Shown here: in pieces, positions 1-8,363 of the stretch
How positions within the stretch are numbered: the first letter of the stretch is position 1
Layout: each line of letters begins with the position of its first letter
NCBI GenBank assembly: GCA_034090805.1
Contig: JAXDRV010000061.1
Span: 1-32,619, forward strand
Source of the DNA: Ornithomonoglobus_A sp034090805
Lineage (GTDB): Bacteria; Bacillota; Clostridia; UBA1381
Length of the DNA: 32,619 nucleotides
Direction: 5' to 3'
Translations under genes and position numbers: made by a program
Notes under the pieces: model-generated
What the model was told of the DNA's origin: nothing
The model's database searches: none
Seen by the model: the letters and a program-made list of their open reading frames with translations, nothing else

Positions 1-127
1 AAATATTTTGAGAGCAAAATATTTATTTGGGGTGCAAGGATTTTTTCATATTTATGAAAAAACCTTACACCTGAACAATTATGAAACGCTTTTAAGCCGC
101 TATGCGGCTGCGTTTCATAATTGTTCA
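1..127. repeat. Array of three hairpins at the left window edge
   Basis: Three stem-loops stand side by side. The first is a perfect 10-bp stem at 1-10 and 15-24 with loop AGAG. The second pairs about 32-50 with 55-72, with one mismatch and one bulge around loop ATTT. The third pairs 72-89 with 110-127 (18 perfect base pairs) and has an inner 6-bp hairpin at 95-100 and 104-109, so nearly the whole 56 nt folds on itself. The stretch 15-31 recurs inverted at 32597-32613. No ORF is convincing here. It may be an intergenic repeat, or the third hairpin may also end transcription of a gene to the left; there is no clear T tract. Confidence 0.75.
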
Positions 128-187
128 GCAGTCATTAAATAAAACCACTTATCTCTTTTAAGCTGAATTTTGTGAAAGGATTTAATT

Positions 188-1513
188 ATGTTTAATAAAC
201 TGCGAAACAAGCTGCTGCTTATAAATATGCTTATTATAACGGCTCTTATCGCCGGCAGCTTTTCTGTTATATATACCATGTCGTTCAGAAACGTCAGCCG
301 AGATATAGAGCGAGCTCTCAACACCGCTCTCGATATTACCATAGATCACCTGCACACCTCGCCGAAAAATTCCGATTCGGCGGATATGCCGCAGGAGAAT
401 ACTCCGCGCAGGAACAATTCTCCGCACGAAAAGCCCCGTATTGAGGCTCCGTTTTCATCGATATTCAGGTATATAATCGACAGCGAGGGAAATATAACCT
501 CACAGAATTTCACAATGAAGCCTACGGACGAGGAAATCTTGGAGCAAATCAACGAAAAGCTGCCCGAAATCGCAAAAAGCGGCAAGGATAAAGGGCGCAT
601 CACCATAGGCGGTACCGAGCTTATTTACAGAACAAAGCCGTTCCGCAGCGGATATGCGGTGGTTCTCGGCGAGTTTAATGCGGAGCTTGCCGTTGTACGC
701 AAACTTCTGCTGATTTTGATAGCTGTGGGAATTGCGGCAATTGGGCTTGCGTTTTTGATAAGTCTTATAAATGCGAACAGGTCAATACGTCCAATTGCCG
801 AAAGCTACGAAAAGCAGCGCCGATTCGTTGCCGATGCGTCCCACGAGCTTAAAACCCCGCTGACAACCATCAACACAAATCTGGACGTTTTGCTTTCGCA
901 TCCGTCCTCAACCATAGATGAAGAAAAAAAATGGCTGCTTTATATCAAAAACGAAACAGAGAGAATGGCAAAGCTGACTAACGACCTGCTCTATCTCGCA
1001 CGGCTTGACCACGACGGCAGCGTCATGTTCGGTGAAACGCTGTTTTCAGACGCAGCAGAGAGCGTTCTGCTGGCAATGGACGCAACCGCCTTTGAAAAGG
1101 GGATTGTCATTGATGATAGTATAGATGAGAACATCACCGTCAAAGCATCGCCGGACGGCTTAAAGCAGCTTGTTATGATACTGCTTGACAACGCAATAAA
1201 ATATACCCCCTCCGGCGGCAGCATATACGTAAGCCTAACCGCAGACAAGGACGCCGTCCTTACCGTCCGCAACACCGGTGAGGGAATAGACAAGGAGGAT
1301 ATGAAGCATTTATTTGAAAGATTTTACCGTTCGGATAAATCACGTGCAAGGGAAAGCGGCGGCTACGGTCTCGGACTTGCCATTGCAAAGGCTCTGACCG
1401 AAAGCTTCGGCGGTAAAATAGAAGTAAGCTCACGTGAGGGTGAATACACGGAATTCACCGTAACACTGCCCGCTGTCAAGCCCTCAAAAACTTCCGCTTC
1501 CGAAAACAAATAA
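188..1513 (+). CDS. Membrane sensor histidine kinase
   Basis: A two-component sensor kinase that should autophosphorylate and pass phosphate to a response regulator. The 441-residue protein has a first membrane segment at about 9-31, an extracytoplasmic region of about 135 residues with a Pro/Ser/Asn-rich stretch, and a second membrane segment at about 170-195. The HisKA H-box (FVADASHELKTPL, His219), N-box (LLDNAIKYT, Asn335), G1 (NTGEGID) and F/G2 boxes (LFERFYRSDKS, GGYGLGLAIA) are all intact. A full HAMP domain is not evident in the short linker. The ATG at 188 is preceded by AAAGGA at 175-180. No response regulator is in the window; such genes usually sit just upstream, which is beyond the left edge. 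The signal sensed is unknown. It is convergent with the lyase gene that follows. Confidence 0.93.
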   Translation: MFNKLRNKLLLINMLIITALIAGSFSVIYTMSFRNVSRDIERALNTALDITIDHLHTSPKNSDSADMPQENTPRRNNSPHEKPRIEAPFSSIFRYIIDSEGNITSQNFTMKPTDEEILEQINEKLPEIAKSGKDKGRITIGGTELIYRTKPFRSGYAVVLGEFNAELAVVRKLLLILIAVGIAAIGLAFLISLINANRSIRPIAESYEKQRRFVADASHELKTPLTTINTNLDVLLSHPSSTIDEEKKWLLYIKNETERMAKLTNDLLYLARLDHDGSVMFGETLFSDAAESVLLAMDATAFEKGIVIDDSIDENITVKASPDGLKQLVMILLDNAIKYTPSGGSIYVSLTADKDAVLTVRNTGEGIDKEDMKHLFERFYRSDKSRARESGGYGLGLAIAKALTESFGGKIEVSSREGEYTEFTVTLPAVKPSKTSASENK

Positions 1514-1535
1514 AGGAGCCTCGGCTCCTTTATTT
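1508..1535. terminator. Bidirectional intrinsic terminator between convergent genes
   Basis: A perfect 13-bp stem (1508-1520 paired with 1523-1535) with a two-base loop TC, A-rich on one side and T-rich on the other, so it can stop transcription in both directions. The stop codon of the sensor kinase (1511-1513) and that of the opposing lyase (1530-1532) both lie inside the stem. Confidence 0.9.
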
Positions 1536-3788
1536 GCTTGACTTTGCATTGATTTTTATTGACTTACCGTTTTTATTTTTTGTTATGAATTTAATAATCG
1601 TTTTATTCCCGTCATACGAAACAACGGCGTCATTATTATCCTCGTATTTTATATTTCCATCAATAATCACCGTTATTTCCTCGGACAGCCTTGACGGGTC
1701 GGCAAGCGATACAGAGCCGTTGTCCTCGGCTATGACTATCGCCGCACCGCTGCACTCAAGTCCGTTTACTTCTCCTCTTTCAAAAAATACCGCAGCGGTC
1801 TTTTTCAGCGAGGTGCTGTACACGGCATGAATACCTTTTCCTTTGCTTAAAACACTGATACTTGGCTCTGCGGAATACTCCGTCAACCGCTCATCGGTGA
1901 TTTCCGGCATTATCATGTATTCATATGAAGCATCTTCGGGTCTGCATCCGTGCTTTAGTTTAAGCGTCAGATACCTTTTTGTCACATCGGGCAAATTGCT
2001 GTCGTGTCTAACCTCCGACGGACTTGCCGTTCTTACAGAGCTTTTAACTTCAACAGAACCGCCCTCCGGGAAATACCAGCCTATACGTCCGCAGCTTCCC
2101 GACAGGTATATGCGGCGTGCATTTATAACCGATCCGTCCGCATTAACGCTTTTTCCGTCTGCCGTAAGCTCAAAATCATCTGCGGCTCTATTTTCCACGC
2201 AGGTATACACCTCTCCGTTCCCGCCGCTGATATCACTGCCTATGCACATAATCCCCTCCGGGAAAGCAAAATACGACTTCCTTGCGGTAAGATCCGATGC
2301 CGCTCCGACCTTTACCGCCTCAAGCTCCATTGTCATTACTCCGCATTCTCCGTCCGAAAGCCCTCCGGCAAACGGCTTTGAGGACTTCCCCTCAAAATCG
2401 CCGTCTTGATAATGACTGCCCTCACCGTCATAATACCTCACCGCAGAATCGACGGTTGTTCCGGGGATACTGTACATATCCGCCGCAAGCCAGTAATCAC
2501 GTGCATAATGCGCATCATCACTGTTGTAAATATACACTGCTCCGCTGCCGGTATACCAACCCTTTTTATTCTCTCCGTTCGTCAATTCATAGGTAGGTAT
2601 ACGGCTTGAATACACGGCGAAGCCGGCCGCCCAGTCCGCACACGGTCTGTAGGCGGCACGCTCCATGTTCGGAAATACGTACATCCCGGTCGGCGTGTGA
2701 TCCATCATATCATATTTACCATTTAAAATAATTTTCGCCGAAAGTTCGTCACAATCCGTTTTCCACGTAATTCCGTTTGTAGGAGAAGATTTTAAAAACC
2801 AATACTTTACCGTTTCGCAGTATCTGCGGCGGCGGGTTTCATCGGAGAGCAGCTGCGCATAATGCAAAATCGTTCTGCCAACCTGATAGCCGTGCTTTTT
2901 GTCGGTATTGTTCCTCACAATCGCACGTCCGTTGACAATATCCATCATGCTGCCCTTGAACACAAACGGCAGATACCCTTTGTCTATCCACTCGTTAATG
3001 CGTTCAAAATGCTCCTCTCTAAATCCCCATTTTGTTCCGTGCAGACTCTCCGCCATATCCACTATACCGTTAAGAAATTCTCTGCCGTAGCTGCCGTTGT
3101 ACGGCACTCCGTGCTGCAAAAAACTCCCGTCACGGTAAAAGCCGTCAAGGCCGCTGTTTTCCTCTTTGTAATCAAATACAGTATAAAACAAGCCTACCGC
3201 CTTTTCGATTTTTTGCTCATTTCCCGTAAGCACGCCCATTATGTAATCATAATTTGAAATATTTACGAGATTTGCTCCCGCCTGAGCCTCGCCGAGCTTC
3301 GGCTCAACCCCGCAGTACGCCTGATACAAGCAGAATCTTTCAAGCGCCGCAGCATATTCCTCACGCTCGTCATCGTTTATTTTATCCCATATGACAGCAA
3401 GAATTTTACAAAGCTGCGACGGCACTCCGATAAGAAAATGCCACCAATTCCCGTACATCTCCGTATGTCTGTTATACCACAGTCTGCCGGCGGTTTTGAT
3501 TGATGCTCTTACGGCATCAAGTGCTTTTTCGCTGTGATAATGGCGGCTTTCCTTATGCCGGTACGCAAGCGTTATCGCATATATTCGCCTGTATACCGCC
3601 GTAATCGAGGCAGAGTTTACACTCATGCCTCCTATGTCCTCCCAAAGCGAATCAGTCGGCTTTTTAGGGCAAAGCATTTCCGAAATATATTTATCCGCAT
3701 CAATATCGCACTGCTCGGTATATGCGTAGCTGCCCGATATACTGTTTAATATTGCCGCCCTCGCTGCGGCAAGCTGTTTATTAATCAT
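1530..3788 (-). CDS. Polysaccharide lyase family 8 (PL8), predicted cytoplasmic
   Basis: A PL8 lyase, the family of hyaluronate, chondroitin AC and xanthan lyases, which cut uronic acid linkages by beta-elimination. In the 752-residue protein I see the aromatic patch NWWHFLIGVP (114-123), the Asn of GANLVNIS (173), the catalytic pair in QHGVPYNGSYG (His226, Tyr234), DIVNGRAIVR with Arg288 and Arg292, and NGENKKGWYTGSG at about 404-416. These agree with the Asn/His/Tyr/Arg catalytic set known for the family. The His-Tyr spacing is one residue shorter than in the enzymes I remember. There is no signal peptide or membrane segment, unusual for PL8, so it probably works on imported oligosaccharides with the GH88 enzyme upstream. 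The ATG has a GGAG-type site. The exact substrate cannot be read from sequence. It ends in the shared terminator. Confidence 0.9.
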   Translation of the reverse strand: MINKQLAAARAAILNSISGSYAYTEQCDIDADKYISEMLCPKKPTDSLWEDIGGMSVNSASITAVYRRIYAITLAYRHKESRHYHSEKALDAVRASIKTAGRLWYNRHTEMYGNWWHFLIGVPSQLCKILAVIWDKINDDEREEYAAALERFCLYQAYCGVEPKLGEAQAGANLVNISNYDYIMGVLTGNEQKIEKAVGLFYTVFDYKEENSGLDGFYRDGSFLQHGVPYNGSYGREFLNGIVDMAESLHGTKWGFREEHFERINEWIDKGYLPFVFKGSMMDIVNGRAIVRNNTDKKHGYQVGRTILHYAQLLSDETRRRRYCETVKYWFLKSSPTNGITWKTDCDELSAKIILNGKYDMMDHTPTGMYVFPNMERAAYRPCADWAAGFAVYSSRIPTYELTNGENKKGWYTGSGAVYIYNSDDAHYARDYWLAADMYSIPGTTVDSAVRYYDGEGSHYQDGDFEGKSSKPFAGGLSDGECGVMTMELEAVKVGAASDLTARKSYFAFPEGIMCIGSDISGGNGEVYTCVENRAADDFELTADGKSVNADGSVINARRIYLSGSCGRIGWYFPEGGSVEVKSSVRTASPSEVRHDSNLPDVTKRYLTLKLKHGCRPEDASYEYMIMPEITDERLTEYSAEPSISVLSKGKGIHAVYSTSLKKTAAVFFERGEVNGLECSGAAIVIAEDNGSVSLADPSRLSEEITVIIDGNIKYEDNNDAVVSYDGNKTIIKFITKNKNGKSIKINAKSSK

Positions 3789-3819
3789 AACATTCTCCGT
3801 CTTTTAATAATACGCCGCT

Positions 3820-3980
3820 GATTGTAAAGGTAACGAATTTGAGATATTTCCGATTAAGCCTCGGCTCAGACACCCCTCACTTCGTTCGGGAACTCGCCGA
3901 AACTTAATCTGAAACATCACAAATTCTTCCACAACGGTAACAAGCCTGCGGAATTTGAAATTGTTTTTGAATTTGCGCAG
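3820..3980. repeat. MITE-like intergenic repeat, copy A, with a partial second module
   Basis: In reverse orientation, 3840-3930 closely matches copy B at 15199-15296: both carry GAATTTGTGATGTTT at one end, CGAACGAAGTGAGG in the core and ATCTCAAATTC (ATATCTCAAATTC in A) at the other. The adjoining 3948-3977 resembles one arm of the module at 25594-25617 (GGNATTTGA...GTTTTTGAATTT), so the two-module order seen at 25571-25826 recurs here in reverse. The second module is cut short where the 108-bp tandem repeat begins. It fills the gap between the GH88 and PL8 genes. Confidence 0.8.
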
Positions 3981-4256
3981 ACGTATGCCGATACTTCAAG
4001 CTCCGATAAAGAGCAAGATGCGCCGCTTATTTTCCTATGTCGTTGGTAAGGAAAAGAAGCAAGCAGATTGCTCTTTTGAGGAGCGCAGACGTATGTTGAT
4101 ACTTCAAGCTCCGATAAAGGGCAAGATGCGCCGCTTATTTTCCTATGTCATTGGTAAGGAAAAGAAGCAAGCAGATTGCTCTTTTGAGGAGCGCCGACGT
4201 ATGCTGATACTTCAAGCTCCGATAAAGGGCAAGATGCGCCGCTTATTTTCCTTACC
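3981..4256. repeat. 108-bp tandem repeat, about 2.6 copies, with inverted ends
   Basis: The word ACGTATG recurs at 3981, 4089 and 4197, exactly 108 bases apart. Units one and two differ at about five positions; the third stops after about 55 bases. Read from 4153 to 4256 it forms a 104-bp unit with 11-bp inverted ends, GGTAAGGAAAA and TTTTCCTTACC. The right-hand inverted end contains the stop codon of the GH88 gene. Because 108 is a multiple of three, a plus-strand frame (3955-4374) stays open through it with 36-residue repeats, but that frame runs antisense into GH88 and I do not call it a gene. Confidence 0.9.
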
Positions 4257-5478
4257 AATACATTCGGTAGTAATGGAGGAGCCTTACCAATGCCTCCATG
4301 AAGTAATAATCACCCCATATAACAGGCTCGTTTACGCACAAATCCAGCTTATACGCATATACTCCCGCTTTTAAAACCGCCGTTTCGCTTTCTTCGGGAG
4401 TGTACATATAATTCTTGATCAAATCGTGAATCAATACCTTGGCGGCTGCCTCGTAGACCTTTCTGTCCTCGTCATAGACGGGAAGCTGCTTTGCAAGCTC
4501 AAGCATACCGCACGCTGCTATCGCAGCCGAGGAGGTATCACGCTGATCGCTGTCCTTTTTGTAAAGGAAATCCCAGTTGGGGCAGTTGTCGCTTTGCAGA
4601 CGGTTAAGGAAATAATTCGATACACGCTTGGCAACCTCAAGCAGACCGCTGTCGCCGGTGTAGGTATAGCTTATAGGCATACCGTAGATTGCCCATGCCT
4701 GACCTCTTGCCCAACAGCCGTCGGGGTTGCCGTCACCCTGACCTGTCCAACCCTCGATAGGCTCGCCGGTATGTATGTCCTTGCGGAAATTCTGATGCGT
4801 TGACGCATCGTCCTTTACCATGTAATCGGCAACGTTTCTTATATGGCTGTATGCCATATCGTAATACTTTTTGTCGCCTGTTATCCGGGCAGCCCAGTAA
4901 AGCAGGGGAACGTTCAGACAGCAGTCGATTATATATTCACCGGTACATTCATGACTTTCATCGTCAAGCAGACCCCTTACCTGAATTATGCCCGCCTTAT
5001 CCCTAAAGCGTGACGCAAGCTTTTTTGCGGCAAGTAGCGCAGTTTCCCTTGAAAATTCGTCGCCGGTTGCTTTGTATGCCGCAACGCATGACAGTATGTA
5101 CAAAAAGCCTATGTCGTGATGATCCAAAATATCATTGGTTTCGTAACGCTCACGGAAGCTCTTTGAGTGGATAAGTCCTACATTTTTATACTTTTCGTCA
5201 CCGGTAAGCTCATAGCACAGCCATATCATACCCGTCCAAAAAGAGCTTGTCCAATCTGAATACAGAAATGGATCTGCATTGTTTGTCGGCTGATATTCGC
5301 CGTTCACTCCGCCGGATGAGGGGAATTTTTCGGTGAATTTGTCAAGGTTTTTTTCTACAACTCCGACAGCATAGTCAAGCGCACGCTTAAAATCCGCCTC
5401 GTCTATCTCCTCCGCAAGCTTTACCCAATCCTGCTTTAAGGGTTCTTTTTTTATTCTTTCAAAATTGATCAGGCTCAT
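4252..5478 (-). CDS. Unsaturated glucuronyl hydrolase, GH88 family
   Basis: GH88 enzymes remove the 4,5-unsaturated uronic acid left at the non-reducing end of oligosaccharides by polysaccharide lyases. The 408-residue protein has HHDIGFLYI (Asp122), YIIDCCLNVPLLYWA (Asp185), GCWARGQAWAIYG and RDTSSAAIAACGMLEL. The two Asp residues are spaced like the catalytic pair of the Bacillus GL1 enzyme (Asp88 and Asp149 from memory). Length is normal and there is no signal peptide, so it acts in the cytoplasm on imported products. A strong AAAAGGAGG site precedes the ATG. It lies between the secreted protein gene and the cytoplasmic PL8 and is probably cotranscribed with them. The last residues, Tyr-Trp-stop, run into the inverted end of the 108-bp repeat. 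GH105 is a more distant alternative. Confidence 0.93.
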   Translation of the reverse strand: MSLINFERIKKEPLKQDWVKLAEEIDEADFKRALDYAVGVVEKNLDKFTEKFPSSGGVNGEYQPTNNADPFLYSDWTSSFWTGMIWLCYELTGDEKYKNVGLIHSKSFRERYETNDILDHHDIGFLYILSCVAAYKATGDEFSRETALLAAKKLASRFRDKAGIIQVRGLLDDESHECTGEYIIDCCLNVPLLYWAARITGDKKYYDMAYSHIRNVADYMVKDDASTHQNFRKDIHTGEPIEGWTGQGDGNPDGCWARGQAWAIYGMPISYTYTGDSGLLEVAKRVSNYFLNRLQSDNCPNWDFLYKKDSDQRDTSSAAIAACGMLELAKQLPVYDEDRKVYEAAAKVLIHDLIKNYMYTPEESETAVLKAGVYAYKLDLCVNEPVIWGDYYFMEALVRLLHYYRMYW

Positions 5479-5518
5479 CGCCTTTCCTCCTTTTCATAAA
5501 GCAACGTTGGCTGCATCC

Positions 5519-5547
5519 GCCGACGGATCAGTGCGTAATCCGTCGGC
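5519..5547 (-). other. Intergenic hairpin upstream of GH88
   Basis: A perfect 10-bp GC-rich stem, GCCGACGGAT (5519-5528) with ATCCGTCGGC (5538-5547), and a 9-base loop, in the 89-base gap between the large secreted protein gene and GH88. There is no T tract after it on the minus strand, so it is a poor intrinsic terminator; an mRNA processing or stability hairpin, or a partial terminator, is more likely. Confidence 0.65.
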
Positions 5548-5567
5548 TTAGTGTGCCGTTTCAATTT

Positions 5568-8135
5568 TTAATTTACTTTAATTGTCGGAACCATTCCTCC
5601 GATTGAATTCCATACATACGGAACAACCGTCTGTCCCTCCGTGTAATCTATGTTTATCTCACATTTTTCGTCTGCAACGGTTCTGAAATCAACCCATGCG
5701 ATCGTCCCATTCGCATTCTTTTCCGCAACGATTACAACATCGCCGTCATACATTCCCGCAAAGCTTACGGTATATTTGCCGGTGGTCATATCCTTTGAAT
5801 CAACAGGCTGATTATCCGAATTTAATATGGTGTATCCGCTTACTGCCGACAGCGAATATGATCTCACACGCTCGCCGTTCGCAAGCACGAGTGAACAGCT
5901 TCCGTCTGCGGTGAATGTATCAACTGCTTCACCTGCCGCATTTACAACATATTTGCTTATTCCGTTAGGAACGGCTACTCCGTTTACAAAATCAGCCGAA
6001 GCACCGTCCGCTGTTCTTATAAATCCCGAAACATTCTGTCCGAATACGCTGCCTTCGGGAGCATATGTATATCCGTTCGGAGCGGATTCTATGCTGTACA
6101 GTCTTGTTATTGAAAGATTGTCAAAATATGTTTCGCTTGTAACGGCGTCTGTGCATTTGTAATTTTCACGCATTGTTACCGAATAGAAGTCGTTATTTCC
6201 CAATGTACTTGCTATATTGCTCCAGTCGTATACACTGCCTATTTGTTCGCCGTTTACGTATATTACGGCTGTCTTTTGTCCGCCCTTAACATCAAGAACA
6301 AGACTCACGTCATACCATTCGTTTGCGGCATATCGTCCGACAGCCTTGCCGAAGCTCATCATGTTCCCGTCCGCACCGAACCATATCGGCGTTGCAAGAT
6401 AGTTTGCACCCGAACCGTCCGATGAACCGTTTGTCACTATGCTCTCGCCGTAGTAACTCGTCTTAACACCCATCGAAACATCGCCGTTTCCGTCCGGTCT
6501 TACGCTCATGCTTATCTGAACGGGATAGCTTTCGGTATAGAAATCCTTGATAATCTGAATATTGCCCGTTCCCGTGTAGGCATCGGCTCTTAGTACAATT
6601 GCTCTGTCGCTCTTTAACGGTGCCGATCCCTTTGTTACGGAAAGCTTGGGATTGTTCGTATCGTCCGATATTAGAATATTTTGGAACAGTGTCTGATTCC
6701 AGGCAGTTACCTCTTCTTGCTCAGAATTAACAGGATTTTTCGATACTGCCGTACTCTCCGCATCGGCTGCCGGGAACAGCTTATCACGCTCTTGACTTCT
6801 GTTATTTACATTAATTACCGAATTACCTTCCGAAAGAACCGGAGCGGTATTGAAATTATTGCTGTAAATATCGGCTGCGTCAAAGGTATATGTGAACGAA
6901 TCGCCCTGCGTATTTGTCACGGTGTATGTATATCCGTCATAAACCGCACCGTCCGTAACGGTATTGCCGAAGCAGTCCGTTATAACAGCCGTGCCGCTCT
7001 TGCCCTCTGCCCAAACGGGAATAAATCCGCTTGACGGACAGCCGGGAACAAAGCCGGAAATCTTTCCGTTTGCCTTGTCAACCGTTATCGAATCGTCCTC
7101 AAAGCCGTTGAAGAAGTTATCAACAGCCACAACATCAAAATCCCAGCTTGGCTTTGATGTACGACTATTTACATCAGCTGCCGTTATTGACAAGGTATAC
7201 GTTCCTCCGGCGGGAGAATCGTTAAATGTCACTGTCGGATTTACTTTGTAGCCTGCCGGAAGTACGGAATCCTCCCATGCTATGGTGTAATCGGTAAATG
7301 CCTCGCCGTTTCTTGTCATTGTGATGGCATTTTCGGTATTTGCGGCGGGGAAATATTTATTGGTGGCTATTTTTATTGAATTTGCGTCATTTGCAATGTA
7401 TTTGCCGTCTGTAATATTATCAGCCGTAAACTTCGCCGCATCTATCATAACGCTGATATTATCAAGCTTAACTCCCGCACTGTTTGTGTAGTTCTGGAAT
7501 TTTAAGCTTGTTGTCTTTTCGTAGCCTGCGGGCAAATCAGCCGCCAGATTTTCTATGGATAAGTTTCCGTTAGTGAACTTCGCTCCGCTTACGGTAAAGT
7601 ACATCTTTCCGTTTTCAAGCTTCAGCGTAAATGTATATGTTGTATCTGTGGCAACATACGGTGTTCCACCTACCGAAACAATACTTCCGTTATATTTAAC
7701 TGCGCCTCCGCCGCTTGCTACCCCGATAACCTCTGTTTCTGCGGCAGACACACCGTTTACGGTATTTACAAGCTTTAATCCGAAACCGTCTTTTTTATTG
7801 TCGGCATTTACGGGGAATGTGGCGTCAAACTGTATCGTAAAATCGCCGTACAGATTTTGACCGCCCTTTGTTATTGCGGAAAGCTGGCTGTCAAGCGTCA
7901 GTACTCCGTCATCTGATATTTTGGCATTTATCTTTTCATAATTCTCTCCTGTGAGAGTGCTTGTCGGTGACCAAACATTTGACGTGTATTTTGTTTCAAA
8001 ATCAGCCGTCACTATGCTTTTTGCCAATGCTCCGTTCGATACTGTTTCGGCGCTTGCGGACGGAATAATCATTGCCGCTGCCGATACTGCCATTGCTGCG
8101 GATATTACCGCTGAAATTAATCTTTTTGCTCTCAT
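5568..8135 (-). CDS. Large secreted LamG/Ig-like multidomain protein
   Basis: An 855-residue exported protein of unproven function. A signal peptide (MRAKRLISAVISAAMAVSAA, cleavage near ASA-E) is followed by a jelly-roll-like module at about 30-235, marked by GDFTIQFDATF and SLKFQNYTNSAGVKLDNISV, an Ig-like module at about 255-345, a second concanavalin/LamG-like module at about 450-710 (QISMSVRPDGNGDVSMG, NEWYDVSLVLD, YFDNLSI) and beta-rich C-terminal modules ending with VVPYVWNSIGGMVP. I see no SLH, LPXTG or membrane anchor. The N-terminal half is clearly paralogous to the 432-residue protein encoded just upstream. Likely role: glycan binding or a surface accessory to the lyase; an enzymatic role is not excluded. 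The ATG follows AAAGGAGAG. Confidence 0.8.
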   Translation of the reverse strand: MRAKRLISAVISAAMAVSAAAMIIPSASAETVSNGALAKSIVTADFETKYTSNVWSPTSTLTGENYEKINAKISDDGVLTLDSQLSAITKGGQNLYGDFTIQFDATFPVNADNKKDGFGLKLVNTVNGVSAAETEVIGVASGGGAVKYNGSIVSVGGTPYVATDTTYTFTLKLENGKMYFTVSGAKFTNGNLSIENLAADLPAGYEKTTSLKFQNYTNSAGVKLDNISVMIDAAKFTADNITDGKYIANDANSIKIATNKYFPAANTENAITMTRNGEAFTDYTIAWEDSVLPAGYKVNPTVTFNDSPAGGTYTLSITAADVNSRTSKPSWDFDVVAVDNFFNGFEDDSITVDKANGKISGFVPGCPSSGFIPVWAEGKSGTAVITDCFGNTVTDGAVYDGYTYTVTNTQGDSFTYTFDAADIYSNNFNTAPVLSEGNSVINVNNRSQERDKLFPAADAESTAVSKNPVNSEQEEVTAWNQTLFQNILISDDTNNPKLSVTKGSAPLKSDRAIVLRADAYTGTGNIQIIKDFYTESYPVQISMSVRPDGNGDVSMGVKTSYYGESIVTNGSSDGSGANYLATPIWFGADGNMMSFGKAVGRYAANEWYDVSLVLDVKGGQKTAVIYVNGEQIGSVYDWSNIASTLGNNDFYSVTMRENYKCTDAVTSETYFDNLSITRLYSIESAPNGYTYAPEGSVFGQNVSGFIRTADGASADFVNGVAVPNGISKYVVNAAGEAVDTFTADGSCSLVLANGERVRSYSLSAVSGYTILNSDNQPVDSKDMTTGKYTVSFAGMYDGDVVIVAEKNANGTIAWVDFRTVADEKCEINIDYTEGQTVVPYVWNSIGGMVPTIKVN

Positions 8136-8168
8136 ATTATTATCTCTCCTTTCTTTTACGTGAACTTA

Positions 8169-8345
8169 TCAGAATTTAAACGATAAAATCTCCGCAGAGG
8201 TGTCAAGCTTTTGACCTCCTACACTGAGATTTCCTCCCTTTGCCATTGCGGCAACATCGTTAATTGCGGTAACGCTTGCCGCTATTACATTTTCCGTATT
8301 AAAGCAGGTAATCGCTATCAACGGAGTTTGATATTCCTTTTTCAT
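8169..8345 (-). CDS. Small 58-residue protein with ENVI-x-x-S motif
   Basis: A short ORF that starts MKKEYQTPLIAITCFNTENV, continues with IAAS and ends ILSFKF. A very strong site, AAAGGAGGT, lies six bases ahead of the ATG, and the ORF fits neatly between the two secreted paralogs (18 bases after one gene, 33 before the next), in the same direction. From memory, short ORFs of the form MKKxYxxPxIxxxxFxxEDVIxxS are frequent in gut Clostridia but have no assigned function. It has one Cys (residue 14), no clear signal peptide and a Gly-rich stretch (MAKGGNLSVGG). It could be a small structural or signalling peptide; I do not assign a role. Confidence 0.75.
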   Translation of the reverse strand: MKKEYQTPLIAITCFNTENVIAASVTAINDVAAMAKGGNLSVGGQKLDTSAEILSFKF

Positions 8346-8363
8346 CACTTTACCTCCTTTAAA

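Noticed and set aside
72..127. Catabolite-repression (cre) site in the left hairpin
   Set aside because: TGAAACGCTTTTAA has some likeness, but the sequence is fully explained by the 18-bp hairpin stem and lacks the cre consensus symmetry.
3955..4374. Plus-strand ORF of 139 codons with 36-residue repeats
   Set aside because: Its openness follows from the 108-bp period. It runs antisense into the GH88 gene, has no ribosome site, and its composition is not protein-like beyond the repeat.
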